Positions 1 through 11,100 of a stretch of DNA of 64,000 nt are shown piece after piece; positions within the stretch are counted from its first letter, which is position 1, and every line of letters begins with the position of its first letter. This stretch comes from Pseudoalteromonas luteoviolacea. GTDB taxonomy: Bacteria > Pseudomonadota > Gammaproteobacteria > Enterobacterales > Alteromonadaceae. Where the stretch lies: the NCBI RefSeq assembly GCF_021654285.1, contig NZ_JAKFZS010000022.1:43564-107563 (forward strand), given 5' to 3'. The notes under the pieces were generated by a model. It was not told the DNA's origin and searched no databases. It saw only the letters and a program-made list of their open reading frames with translations. Both the position numbers and the translations under genes were made by a program.

Positions 1-3000
1 TGAGCGTCCCTTGCAGCATCAAGCCGCCTTTAATGTGATACGCACTGCTCTGTGGTGATAGCTTCCACAAGAACCACTGGCGCAGCTCGGCAAACGACAG
101 TCCAGCGTACCTCTGTGCCTGACGCTGTAGCACCGGCTTGGCACTGGCTTCATTGCCATCAATCAGCGCCGCTAATTGGCCAAGATTGCCCGTACTCAGT
201 AGCTGAGGGAGTTCAAAATGAAGCCCTGATTGCTTACCTTGGCTCGCCACACTCAGTGCCTTAATAGAATCTCCACCTAGGGCAAAGAAGTTATCCTCTC
301 GGCCCACTTGCTCTGCGCCTAATACTGATTGCCAAATAGTGGCTAAGCGTGACTCAGTCTCTGTCTGCGGGGCAACGTACGCCTGTGTTTCTTGCCACTG
401 TGGTGCTGGCAATGCTTTTCTATCGATTTTGCCATTGCTGTTATGCGGCATTTCATCCAACGTCATCACCAATGCAGGCACCATATAATCAGGTAGCCAC
501 TGGGCGATGGTGGTTTTAATCATTTCGCTATCGAGTGCTTTACCAGACACATAGCCCACCAGCTGTGTTGTGCCCGTGCTGTTGTCGTCAACGACCACCG
601 CTTCACTGACTCCGCCACAGCGATACAGCTGCGCCTCAATGTCACCCAATTCAATACGGTAACCACGGATCTTCACCTGATGATCCGTACGGCCTAAATA
701 TTCAAGCTGACCAGCTTGGTTCCAGCGCACCAGATCGCCAGTGCGATATAAACGGCTACCATCATCCGCAAACGGGTTTGCCACAAAGCGCTCAGCGCTG
801 AGGTCAGGACGAGATAAATAACCACGGGCAAGGCCAAGGCCAGCAATATAAAGCTCACCAGCCACCAGCTGTGGACACAGGTTTAATTGGTTGTCTAACA
901 CGTACAGTTGAGTATTTAAGGTGGCATCGCCTAAATGTACTGGCGCCTGTGTCACTTGGTAGCAACTTGACCAAATGGTGGTTTCGGTTGGGCCATACAT
1001 GTTCCAAAGTTGAACGCCACTTTGTGCCAGATCCGCCACCAACTCCGCAGGCAGGGCTTCACCGCCACACAGGGCCCGCTTGCCCTGCACTTGCGTTAAT
1101 AAATCAAGCTCTAGCAAGCTGCGCCAACCTGCTGGGGTAGCTTGTATTAAGTCTTGCTCGGCCAGTAACGCAGCGCTCAGCGTCGAGGCATTTTGTGCCA
1201 CTGTGACCGTACCACCACTTATCAGCGGTAGATAAATTTCTAGCCCAGAGATATCGAATGACAACGAGGTTAATGCCAATGCATTAAGCGCACTCTCCAA
1301 GCCCAATTGCTGCTGCATACCTAGTAAGAAGTTAACTAGGTTGCCGTGACTGATCGCCACGCCTTTTGGCAAACCTGTGGAGCCTGAAGTATAAAGGGTG
1401 TACACCAATTGATGGTGATGGCGCTGCACATTAAGGTTGCCCTCGTCATATGATGTCAATGGCAGATCTGTGACATTTAAACAGGTCACATCTTCAGTAA
1501 AGGACACTTTAGAGTTGGTAAGTGCAAACTTTGCACCACTGTGCTGACAAATATAATCGCGGCGCTCTTTAGGTAGCTCTACCGCGATCGGCACATACAC
1601 GCCACCCGCTTTACTCACCGCCAGTATTGCGACAATCATTTCAATACCGCGGGTCATGCTGACAGCCACTGGCATTTCTGTGCTCAGTCCTGCTGCAAGC
1701 AGCGCCTGCGCCAATTGATTTGCGCGACCACTCAGTGCGTCATAGCTGAGCTGCTCACCTTGCTCATTTTGCACCGCAATAGCTTGAGGCGTTTGCTTTG
1801 CCTGTGCTTCAAACATTGCCAATGCATCGCTGCTCGGCAGGGTTTGTGATTTACCAATGCCGAGCTGCTTCACTTGTGCTTGCGTAGCGTCGTCGAGCAA
1901 CTGAATGTGCCCAAGAGGCTGTTCAACTTGTGTTTGCAGCGCCTCAAGTAGACGCGCCAAGTTATTTGCGAGATGCGCCACAAATTCAGTGCTCAAACGC
2001 CAACCTTGGTATGCAAAGTTAATGGTCAGCCCCTGCGCCGTTTCGACAAATACCGTCAGTGGATAGTTGGTTTCTTCACGATTCTCAACCAAAGAGAACT
2101 TTGCTCCGTCCAACTCATTGGCACCTAATGTCTCTGAAATTGGGTAGTTTTCAAAAATGAGTAAGCTGTCAAACAGACCTTGCTGAGCAAAGCTAACCTG
2201 TCCGTCCGCCAATTTTTGAATTTGATACAAAGGCGTGTGCTCAAATTCACGGCTTTGCATACTGCCTTGCTGGCAGGCTTTGAGCCACTGTCCCACAATC
2301 TGCTCATTGTCGAGGGTACTTATCACCGGCAATGTATTGATAAACAAGCCGACCGTGCTGTCACTACCGACTAAATCAGCAGGTCGACCTGAGGTTGTTG
2401 CACCAAAGCACACCGCCGATTTATTTAACATGCGGCTCAGTAGCAATGACCACGCACCTTGCAGCACGGTATTAACCGTGATCTCTTGCTGCTGTGCAAA
2501 GGCTTGTAACTGCGCCGCTTGTGGTTCATCAAGCTGCAATGTGTGCTGCGCATACCCTAACTGGCTGTCCAAGGCATCGCGGTTTTGCAGTTCAGTCAGA
2601 TAAGAGGCGTCGTTTAACTGTGCAAGTCGGCTTTGCCAATACGCATCGCCCGCCGCTTCATCTTGTTTGGCAAGATATGCCAAATAATCTTGATACTGAC
2701 CACCGGGCTGCGGCAATGCTTGCCCTTGATACGCCATCATGACTTCAGCCAGCACCGCGGTGCTGCTCCAGCCATCCAATAACATGTGATGGTAAGTCCA
2801 AATGAAGTGATGCTGTTGCGCCGATTGCTGTACCAAGGTGAACGACATTAAGCCCACCTCTTCGGTCACCGCAAAACCTGTATCTAAAATTGTTCGGGCC
2901 AGTTTATCGGTTGATTTTTCAGGCTCAGCTTGCCAATCCAATTCATCAAATACGATTTGATGGTCGTGGATGACATACTGTAAAGGCTGTTGAGTCCCAG

Positions 3001-6000
3001 AGATAAAGCCTGTGCGCAAGGCATCATGTCGCGCCACCACTTGCTGCCATGCTGCCTTAAAACGCGTGACATCCAAGCCGCTGATGTCCAGCCTTAATTG
3101 ATTCAGATACGCAGCACTTTGCTCAATCATGGAGTGGAACATCATGCCTTGCTGCATCGCAGACAACGGATAAATGCTCGACACCGACGACGGGGCAATC
3201 GGCAGTGCATCTAGCTCATCTTGAGATAGGCTCAGCAATGGCACATCCGCAGGTGTCAATCTCACTTCAGCCTCAAGGCAATGGTCAATGACTTCACTGA
3301 GTGCCTGCTCAAAGTACTGCGCAAATTCAGCCATGTCCGATGATAATAACCGTGCACCACTGTAGCTGATGGCCAACTGTAACTGGCTGTTTTGGATAGC
3401 GCCATTAATTGCAATGTCGGCGCTGAGCGGGTTTTGTGCAGCAATGCTGCTGCCGACGCCGTCTGTATTCATCTGCCAATCGGCTAACTGCGCATTGCTG
3501 TTGGCATCTAGCTGACCTAGATAATTAAATTCAATTTGCGGCTTACGCTCTGTGCGCAGCGCCTGCTGCTGTGCTTCGCTGCCATAATATTTAAATGCGC
3601 CATACCCGATACCTTTATTAGGGAGCGCACGCAAGCGCTCCTTGGTGCTGATAATGGTCTGTGCCAAATCGTCACCATCACTTAACTTCACCGGATACAG
3701 TGACGTGAACCAACCCACTGTGCGGCTTAAATCCAATTGTGACTGCCACGGTTCACGGCCATGCCCTTCTAAGAATACCTGTGCGTCTTTGCTGCCTGTC
3801 CACTGCTTCAATGCCACACTCAAAGCAGCCAACAGCAGTTCATCAATATGTGTACGATATGGGCGTGATGCCTGTGATAACAAGGCCTGAGTATGCGACT
3901 CGCTCAACTTAATTTGCAAAGTTTGTGCGCTTGCGATGGTCGCATCGCCCTCTGCCACATAGTTAGGTAATTCAAGGGCATCACACTGCTGGTTTTGCCA
4001 CAGGGCAAACTCATTGGCGTGAGCACTTGGGTAGGCTTGCAACTGCTGCGCCCAATATTGATAGCTGTGGCTTTTTGGTGGAAGTGCAGCTGCCTTGCCC
4101 GCGGTAGCCAGTTCAATGCCTTGCAATAAGTCATCCACTAAAATGCGCCAAGAGACACCATCAATCACCAAGTGATGGGCAATTAAGATCAAGGCTTGTC
4201 GGCTTTCACTGTGGACATATAAAACCCGCAGCGAGTCAGCGCGCTGAATGCTTAAACTGGCTTGTGCCTGCTCAGCGGCATTGAGCAAATACGTATCAAA
4301 TTCGCTGTCTGTGGTTTGCTGATACCAAACCACTTCGCGGTAATTCGCTTCATCGTACTCACGATACGCTTGTTGCCATGACCCTTGCTGTTGAAATTGC
4401 AGACGCAAGCTATCGTGATGCTTGATCAGCATTTGTACACTGTCATTCAACTGTGCCAAGCCAATAGGCGCTGGTGGCGTTAAACGAATAGCTTGGTTCC
4501 AATGATCAATCTGGCTGGGCTGTCTGGCAAAAAACGTATGCTGAATCGGCAGTAATGGCGCATCGCCGCTCACCACTTGCGGGATTTTATCTGCGTCGCT
4601 CAACTCACTCAGCGCTTTGGCTAACTGGGCAATGGTCGGTGCTTCAAATACTTGCTTGGCGCTCAGTGCAAAACCATGCTGGCGCATCGCTGACACAATT
4701 TGCAAGCTCAGGATCGAATCTCCCCCCAAGGCAAAAAAGTTGTCATCACGACCAATTGGACTTTGCCCTAGTACCTGCTGCCAAGTCTGGCACAGTAATG
4801 TTTCTCGCTCCCCTTGCGGTGCTTGATAGGCACGCTGAGTTTGCAACTTAGGCTCAGGCAATGCTTTGCGGTCCACTTTACCATTGCTGCTCAGCGGCAA
4901 TGCATCCAGTACCATGATGCTGCTAGGCACCATGTAATCGGGCAAAGCATCACTCAAACCCTGCTGCAAACAGCTTTCATCCAAAGACGACCCACTGACA
5001 TAGGCTGCCAATCTCGCGCCGCCATTGGGGCCACTGACAGCCACCACAACAGCTTCTTTTACGCCATCTTGGGCGAACAATTGCGTCTCTATTTCACCCA
5101 GTTCAATACGCAAACCACGGATCTTCACCTGATGATCGGTTCGACCCAGATATTCAAGTTCACCCAGCTCACTCCAACGCACCAAGTCACCACTGCGATA
5201 TAAACGGCTACCGTCATGGGCAAATGGATTGGCAACAAAGCGCTCCGCACTGAGATCAGGACGATTTGCATAACCGCGTGCAAGACCAACACCACCAATG
5301 TAAAGCTCACCCACAGCGCCAATTGGACTGAGGTTCAATTGCTGATCCAACACCCACAGCTCACATCCGGCGATCGGTTTACCGATTGGCACCGCTTTGT
5401 CTGCGCGGCCATCACATTCGTAATAGCTGACATCAATGGCCGCTTCCGTAGGACCATACAAGTTGTGGATTTCCAGTTGCGGCAACAGCTTAAGCGTATC
5501 GGCTTGCAAAGCCGCAGGCAGCGCTTCACCGCTACAAATAATATGCTTAATGCTGGTACATTTTTGTGCCAGTGGCTCACTGATAAAGGCTTGTAACATC
5601 GAAGGCACAAAGTGCAACAAAGTCACCTGCTGGGCTTGAATAAGCTCAGCAAGCTCACGGGGCTCTTTGTGAATTTCCGGCTCAGCCACCACCAAGGTTG
5701 CGCCGCGCATCAAAGGCCAGAAGAACTCCCACACAGAAACATCAAACCCATATGGCGTTTTTTGTAACACGCGATCTTGATTGCCAATTGGATAGGCTTG
5801 GTCTTGCCAGCTGATCCGGTTGTACAAAGCATGGTGGTGATTCACCACGCCTTTTGGTTTACCCGTTGAGCCTGAGGTATAAATCACATAAGCCGCTTGC
5901 TGCGGTAAAATAGTGACGTTTGGATAGTCACCACGGTGCGTCTCTAAGCGCTCTACCAGCGCTGACCAAGTAAAATACGGTACGTTAAATTGCTGATTAT

Positions 6001-7816
6001 CGCGATTTCCCAGCACCAATTTAAAAGTGCTATTTTGCGCAATATATTCAACGCGATCAGCGGGTAAGTTGGGGTCCAATGGTACGTAGGCCGCGCCGCT
6101 TTTCATCACCCCGATAAGCGCAATCACCATTTCGAAACTGCGGTCAAAATACACGCCAATTTGATCTTCTGCGCCTATGCCTTGGGCAATCAACCAGTGC
6201 GCCAATTGATTGGTGCGCAGTTCAAACTGTGCATAACTCATGTGCTCACCAGCAAAGATCAATGCACTTTGCTCTGGTGTTTTTTGAGCTTGCGCACTGA
6301 TGATGTCGGCAATAGAGTCTTGCCATTCAAATGCTGACTCGCCATTTGAAAACGACTCCAAGCTCTGCTGTCTGTGCGCTGGATACCAATCTAAATATTG
6401 TAGTGGCGAGGCCGGGTGCAAAGAGACCGCACTGAGCAGCGCAGCCAGTTCATCCAAGCAATGTTTGGCAAATGCTTCGCTGTATAAGGTGTTGGCATAG
6501 TAAAGGTGCAGTAAGGTATCACCGCTGACTTCTTCAATCACATCCAATTGCAAATCAAAAGGCATAGAAAAGCGCAGCGCTTGAGTATCTTTGAGCCTTA
6601 CCCCTTGCAATGAGTCCATCGCACCTTTGTCACGCTTTAGATAATTAAACATCACCTGAAACAGCGGGTGACTGCCGGTGCTGCGTGGCGGTTTAATGGC
6701 ATCGAGCAGGTGCTCAAAAGGTAAATCTTGGTTGGCCTGTGCGAACTGTGAAAACGACTTGGCTTTATCCAGTAACGCTGAAAAGCTGTCTTGTGGTGCC
6801 ACTTCCAAGCGCACCACTTGGGTATTAATGAAAAAGCCGATTAAACCGTGCGTTTGCGCATGGTGGCGGTTGGCAATGGGCACGCCCACTTTGACATCAT
6901 GTTGGTCGCTATAGCGATGCAATAAATATTGAAACGCACTGAGCAGTACCAAATACGGCGTCACTTGGTGCTGTTTGGTCAGTGCCTGTACTTGCTGCCA
7001 TAAATTGCTGGGCAGCGTCATCGATTGGGTCGTGATGGGGTAGTTGCCGCCTTGCCTTGCCAAGCTATTTGCAGGTAGGCGCAGGGGCTCAAAATCGTCG
7101 CCAAGCGCCGCTTGCCAGTCTGTTAATTGCTTGTCTAGCAGCGCGGTATGATCTTGCTGTGCAAGCCATAAAGCATAATCTAAGTAGTCGGCTTGCGGCG
7201 TCAGTTCAGGTAAACTTTGTTGACTCTGCAACAGCGCATACGCTTGAATAAATTCATTAAATAGCTGCTGCATCGACGTGCCATCAGTCACAATGTGGTG
7301 CATCACAACCAGCAAAGTGCACTCCCCCTGAGATTCAAGCAGTGCCACACGTAGCAGAGGCTCTGCGGTTAAATCAAAAGGCTGGTCGGCAATCTCAAAT
7401 GCCTGCTGCACAGTATCATCTTGGCTGGGCACATCAACGAAAGTGAAGGCATTTTCTGCTTGCAGCTGCTGAACCGTGGTGCCCGCTTCCTCACTGAAAC
7501 GACTATTTAAAATGCCGTGTTTTGCCACTAAGTGCGCAAAGCTTGCCTGTACCCAGGCTTTATTTAACTGCCCTTGAAAAGACAAGGTGCCCGCTAAGTT
7601 GTAGACACTGTCTGCTGGATCTAACTGCCACGCAGTCCAAAGTCGTTGCTGAGCCGGTGTCAATGGCACTTTAGCGCTTCTATCTTCGCGCACCGCTAAC
7701 TGATTTTGCTTGGCTCTAGATTGACTGTCGGCCAATTTGGCTTTGAGTTTTAATTGCTGTTCTTCAGTTAATGCGCCACCGCGCTCGCGTCTTCTTCTGC
7801 GCTTTTGCTCGCTCAT
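1..7816 (-). CDS. Nonribosomal peptide synthetase, C-A-T-E-C-A-T-C..., C-terminus beyond window
   Basis: Third assembly-line protein; at least 2605 residues are visible and the gene runs off the left edge. It starts at ATG 7816 (MSEQKRRRRERGG). Domains seen: C with HHIVTDG near residue 173; A1 with core YTSGSTGKPKG near 640; T1 with LGGDSI near 1030; E with HHLVIDG near 1210 and GWFTSLYPV; C2 with HHMLLDG near 1675; A2 with YTSGSTGLPKG near 2140; T2 with LGGDSI near 2515; then the start of another C domain. Reading the ten pocket residues by eye gives A1 D-V-W-H-I-S-L-I-D-K, very close to known serine codes, and the E domain implies D-Ser. A2 reads D-I-L-A-L-G-M-I-W-K, nearest to glycine codes but uncertain. 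It should accept the chain from the PKS protein encoded upstream. A strong terminator separates it from that gene. Confidence 0.93.
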   Translation of the reverse strand, partial: MSEQKRRRRRERGGALTEEQQLKLKAKLADSQSRAKQNQLAVREDRSAKVPLTPAQQRLWTAWQLDPADSVYNLAGTLSFQGQLNKAWVQASFAHLVAKHGILNSRFSEEAGTTVQQLQAENAFTFVDVPSQDDTVQQAFEIADQPFDLTAEPLLRVALLESQGECTLLVVMHHIVTDGTSMQQLFNEFIQAYALLQSQQSLPELTPQADYLDYALWLAQQDHTALLDKQLTDWQAALGDDFEPLRLPANSLARQGGNYPITTQSMTLPSNLWQQVQALTKQHQVTPYLVLLSAFQYLLHRYSDQHDVKVGVPIANRHHAQTHGLIGFFINTQVVRLEVAPQDSFSALLDKAKSFSQFAQANQDLPFEHLLDAIKPPRSTGSHPLFQVMFNYLKRDKGAMDSLQGVRLKDTQALRFSMPFDLQLDVIEEVSGDTLLHLYYANTLYSEAFAKHCLDELAALLSAVSLHPASPLQYLDWYPAHRQQSLESFSNGESAFEWQDSIADIISAQAQKTPEQSALIFAGEHMSYAQFELRTNQLAHWLIAQGIGAEDQIGVYFDRSFEMVIALIGVMKSGAAYVPLDPNLPADRVEYIAQNSTFKLVLGNRDNQQFNVPYFTWSALVERLETHRGDYPNVTILPQQAAYVIYTSGSTGKPKGVVNHHHALYNRISWQDQAYPIGNQDRVLQKTPYGFDVSVWEFFWPLMRGATLVVAEPEIHKEPRELAELIQAQQVTLLHFVPSMLQAFISEPLAQKCTSIKHIICSGEALPAALQADTLKLLPQLEIHNLYGPTEAAIDVSYYECDGRADKAVPIGKPIAGCELWVLDQQLNLSPIGAVGELYIGGVGLARGYANRPDLSAERFVANPFAHDGSRLYRSGDLVRWSELGELEYLGRTDHQVKIRGLRIELGEIETQLFAQDGVKEAVVVAVSGPNGGARLAAYVSGSSLDESCLQQGLSDALPDYMVPSSIMVLDALPLSSNGKVDRKALPEPKLQTQRAYQAPQGERETLLCQTWQQVLGQSPIGRDDNFFALGGDSILSLQIVSAMRQHGFALSAKQVFEAPTIAQLAKALSELSDADKIPQVVSGDAPLLPIQHTFFARQPSQIDHWNQAIRLTPPAPIGLAQLNDSVQMLIKHHDSLRLQFQQQGSWQQAYREYDEANYREVVWYQQTTDSEFDTYLLNAAEQAQASLSIQRADSLRVLYVHSESRQALILIAHHLVIDGVSWRILVDDLLQGIELATAGKAAALPPKSHSYQYWAQQLQAYPSAHANEFALWQNQQCDALELPNYVAEGDATIASAQTLQIKLSESHTQALLSQASRPYRTHIDELLLAALSVALKQWTGSKDAQVFLEGHGREPWQSQLDLSRTVGWFTSLYPVKLSDGDDLAQTIISTKERLRALPNKGIGYGAFKYYGSEAQQQALRTERKPQIEFNYLGQLDANSNAQLADWQMNTDGVGSSIAAQNPLSADIAINGAIQNSQLQLAISYSGARLLSSDMAEFAQYFEQALSEVIDHCLEAEVRLTPADVPLLSLSQDELDALPIAPSSVSSIYPLSAMQQGMMFHSMIEQSAAYLNQLRLDISGLDVTRFKAAWQQVVARHDALRTGFISGTQQPLQYVIHDHQIVFDELDWQAEPEKSTDKLARTILDTGFAVTEEVGLMSFTLVQQSAQQHHFIWTYHHMLLDGWSSTAVLAEVMMAYQGQALPQPGGQYQDYLAYLAKQDEAAGDAYWQSRLAQLNDASYLTELQNRDALDSQLGYAQHTLQLDEPQAAQLQAFAQQQEITVNTVLQGAWSLLLSRMLNKSAVCFGATTSGRPADLVGSDSTVGLFINTLPVISTLDNEQIVGQWLKACQQGSMQSREFEHTPLYQIQKLADGQVSFAQQGLFDSLLIFENYPISETLGANELDGAKFSLVENREETNYPLTVFVETAQGLTINFAYQGWRLSTEFVAHLANNLARLLEALQTQVEQPLGHIQLLDDATQAQVKQLGIGKSQTLPSSDALAMFEAQAKQTPQAIAVQNEQGEQLSYDALSGRANQLAQALLAAGLSTEMPVAVSMTRGIEMIVAILAVSKAGGVYVPIAVELPKERRDYICQHSGAKFALTNSKVSFTEDVTCLNVTDLPLTSYDEGNLNVQRHHHQLVYTLYTSGSTGLPKGVAISHGNLVNFLLGMQQQLGLESALNALALTSLSFDISGLEIYLPLISGGTVTVAQNASTLSAALLAEQDLIQATPAGWRSLLELDLLTQVQGKRALCGGEALPAELVADLAQSGVQLWNMYGPTETTIWSSCYQVTQAPVHLGDATLNTQLYVLDNQLNLCPQLVAGELYIAGLGLARGYLSRPDLSAERFVANPFADDGSRLYRTGDLVRWNQAGQLEYLGRTDHQVKIRGYRIELGDIEAQLYRCGGVSEAVVVDDNSTGTTQLVGYVSGKALDSEMIKTTIAQWLPDYMVPALVMTLDEMPHNSNGKIDRKALPAPQWQETQAYVAPQTETESRLATIWQSVLGAEQVGREDNFFALGGDSIKALSVASQGKQSGLHFELPQLLSTGNLGQLAALIDGNEASAKPVLQRQAQRYAGLSFAELRQWFLWKLSPQSSAYHIKGGLMLQGTL
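652..853. repeat. Intragenic repeat, copy in A2 domain
   Basis: This segment, encoding the A-domain stretch from GELYI through the FVANPF region to VKIRGYRIELG, is nearly identical at DNA level to 5104-5305 in A1 (constant offset about 4452 bp). The identity runs well beyond the conserved motifs, which suggests module duplication or gene conversion within the synthetase. Confidence 0.7.
5104..5305. repeat. Intragenic repeat, copy in A1 domain
   Basis: Partner of the repeat at 652-853. It lies in the C-terminal half of A1, outside the substrate-pocket core, so a conversion here would not change specificity. Confidence 0.7.
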
Positions 7817-8100
7817 GCTGATCCCACCTGGCTATCGATTGTTATGCACTGCTGTGTGTCAGTCGAGATAAATAACAAAGTATTGCTTTGCCTGTACTCA
7901 ACCACATTGCAATTGGTTTTGGCTTGCTACCACATGACACTCACCACCATACACAGCAACTCAAGCAAGGCATCTTTGCTGCATTGCTGTTACTTTATTA
8001 GGTTGTTTGGGTTGTGGTGATTACATCGCGTTTTGCTTGGATGTGTCGGTAAATTTGCCCTTAATGCCAGCTAGACGTTGGGAGAGGAAAAAAATAAAGT
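7817..8100 (-). promoter_or_regulatory. Leader region between PKS and NRPS genes
   Basis: About 284 bases without a credible gene separate the terminator at 8101-8121 from the NRPS start at 7816. Because the terminator should block most transcription from the PKS gene, a promoter for the third synthetase gene is expected here. I could not pick a convincing -35/-10 pair; a TTGAGT near 7894 lies in an AT-richer stretch. Confidence 0.35.
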
Positions 8101-8127
8101 GGGAGGCCAATTTGGCCTCCCAAAAAA
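8086..8127 (-). terminator. Strong intrinsic terminator after PKS gene
   Basis: A perfect 10-bp inverted repeat at 8101-8121 (GGGAGGCCAA / TTGGCCTCCC) has a one-base centre, or an 8-bp stem with a five-base loop. On the minus strand it is followed by a T-rich run (8086-8098). It sits 33 bases after the PKS stop codon. A-runs flank it on the other side too, so it may work in both directions. Confidence 0.85.
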
Positions 8128-8153
8128 TAGTCACAGTGCTTTCAAGTCAGCCT

Positions 8154-11100
8154 CTATTCGCTTAGCAACTGCTCTTCTATTAAGAAAGTGAGATTGTCTA
8201 AGTTTGGATCTTCAAAGAAGGTAGCTGGCTCTATCTCAACGGCAAACTGCTGCTTAACCTTTGCCAACATTTGAATGGCTATCAGCGAGTCGCCGCCAAG
8301 CTCAAACAAATTATCGAAAATGCCAATTTCGTCAAAGCCTAAAAACTCACTCCAAATCGCTGCCAATTGCAGTTCAAGCTCACTTTCTGGGGCTTCAAAC
8401 TCAGTATCAAGATCTGGACGTTTGTGCCCTTTTGGCGCAGGAGACTTTGCCTGCATTAACTTTTCAGTCAGCTCTGCCACCTTATCTGCACGAGCCTGCC
8501 AAGACAGGCTTGCAGCATAAATTTGCGGCGCCTGCGATTGGCTAATACCATCCAATAAGGTTTTGGCCGCCAGCTCATCAATACCAAAGTCTTCACCGAC
8601 ACTGTGACCCGCTGCCATGCCGATATTCGCCCATGCATCCCAATTAACCGATTGTACTAAAAATGGCTGAGGCTGCATCGCGACGGCATCAAGGTAACTG
8701 TTGGCAGCACAGTAATCACTCTGACCCAAAGCCCCCAAAACTGATGCCAAAGATGAGCATAAAATCATCCGCTCTAGCTGATGTGATTTAAACGCAGCTA
8801 ATAGGTTATCTGTGCCGCGGGTTTTCGCTGCCATGCTGTGCGACGCTTGCTCGGCAGTCATTTGAGCCAGCATGCCTCCGCCCGGTAAGCCCGCAGCGTG
8901 GATCACTTGAGTAATACGGCCCAATGATTGCTCCGCATGACTGATCGCAACATTCAGACTCGCAATATCCAGCACATCTGCGGTGACCACAGCGACACGC
9001 GCACCCGCAGCTTGAAGTGCTTGCAATGCGTGGATCTGATCAGTCAGCTTGCTGTCGGTGTGCTCATCGTTGAGCAACGTAGGCCACTGCTCGCTGTCAG
9101 GGAATTCTGCACGAGTTTGCAACATCAAGGCATGGCCTTGTGCAGCCAATAACTTAGCTAACACTAAGCCCACACCGCCAAGGCCCCCTGTGATAAAGGT
9201 CACTGGCGACGACGCAGTATTCGCCGCAACCTCTATTTGCGGCAAGACTTGTTCTGTTAATACAAAGCGCTGACGACCTCGATAAGCAATTTCTTTTGCT
9301 TTATTGGCCATATCTGCAACCAATTGCGCAGCAATGTGTGACTGAGCGCTGTCGCGCTGTGCGGTGGTGATTTCTCGCAGCTGGCAATCAATGGCGGTTT
9401 GCTCCATGCCAATCACCCGCGTTATCCCAAGCGCTGTGGCTTTGTCCGCCGATATTGGCTCATCACCTAACACGCTGAATAATTCACTGGCCACCACAGT
9501 CCACTGCAGTGTGCCTTGACTCAATAGCCATTTGGCCAGCGGTAATAACTGCTGATAACCACACCCTGACTCATCAAGCAAACGACAATCCACAATGCGC
9601 GTAAAGCCGTGCTGCTCATACAGTGCTGTTAATTGATTGGCATCTTGGCAATCCAGACGATATTGACCTTGTTCCAGCGAGACAAATTCATCCCCCTGCC
9701 ATGCCACTACCACTTCCGCGCCTTTTGTACTGAGTTCAGTGGTCAACTGCGACGATATTGGCGCATCTGTCGCAATCACGAGTACCTTTTCGCTGTTGAA
9801 CTGGCTAAGCACAGAAGTTGTATTCAATTGCTGCTGCCAAACTGGCGCTAATAATTCAGGACCTGTACTGTCAGCTTGTGTCGTCACTGGTGTTGTGCTG
9901 TGTGTCGCATCAACCCAATATTCGGTGCTATCAAACTGATATGCCGGAAATGCCATCTCTAACCCATGTGGATTCGATGACACCACAGACCAATCTATCG
10001 CCACACCCAATTGCCACAGTTTTGCCAGCGTTTTCACACAAGGTGGAATAGGCGCTTTTAAATTGCGCGCATGGGCAATGGAATTGAGTACTGTAATGTC
10101 ACCTTCAATCGATTGCTTGGCCAGCTTTTGTAGCGTATCGCCAGGGCCTGCCTCAATAAGCACATTGCACTTAGCTGCCAGTGTTTTCACGCCATCAACA
10201 AAATTCACGGCTTGGCGAATATGGTCTAGCCAATACTGTGTTGAAGTCGCTTGCTCTGGCGTGATCCAAGTCCCTGTTACGTTGGACACAAATGGTATTT
10301 GCGGTGCATTCAATTGCACAGTATTTAATACTTCAGCAAATTCACCCAACACAGGCTCAGTCAAATGGCTGTGGAAAGCGTGCGACACATGCAAGCGCGT
10401 GACGCTGATATCGGCGGCTTTGAGCTCAGTTTGCAGCGCCTTAATGGCTTCTTTAGACCCCGCCACAACAGTATTGGTCGGGCTATTACAGGCTGCGATA
10501 TCCAGTTGTGCATTTAAATACGGCTGCAGACTTGGTGCATCGCTCATCACAGATAACATGGCACCCGGTGCCATTTTTTGTAGCGCTTCGCCGCGGGCCG
10601 TCACCAATTTCACAGCGGTGTCTAAGCTCATCACGTCACTGAGACACGCAGCCACATATTCGCCAATACTGTGACCAAGCATGGCCTCGATGTGTATGCC
10701 GTGGGCTTGATAGCATTTAGCCATGGCATAGGCGACGACAAATAAAGCAGGCTGAGTCACACGCGTTTGACCTAGCAACTGGTTGGCCGCCAAAAGCTCA
10801 TCATCGTTGGGGGTAAATACGCGGCGTAATTCATCTTGCAAGGTGCTATCAAATAAAGCGATGACATCATCAAACTGGGCTTTAAATTCAGGCATATGTT
10901 CAAGCAGAGGCTTAGCCATGGTCACATACTGGGACCCTTGTCCTGAAAACATCAGCGCCACTTGCGCAGCGCCCGCTTTATCACCCGCGACATCACGGAC
11001 TAGCAGTTGCTGCGCCTGCTCTGCGCTGTCGACTACTAGGGCATGACGCACAGCCTGAGCGGTACGGTTATGCTGCGATTGTGCTGCGATAAGTGCTAAA

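Noticed and set aside
871..7251. Several 60-130-codon plus-strand frames in the first 7.8 kb
   Set aside because: All lie antisense to the partial NRPS, which has continuous domain structure on the minus strand.
10063..10674. Long open frame on the plus strand inside the PKS gene
   Set aside because: It is antisense to the AT domain, where codon bias leaves frames open; the product has no recognisable domain and no ribosome binding site.
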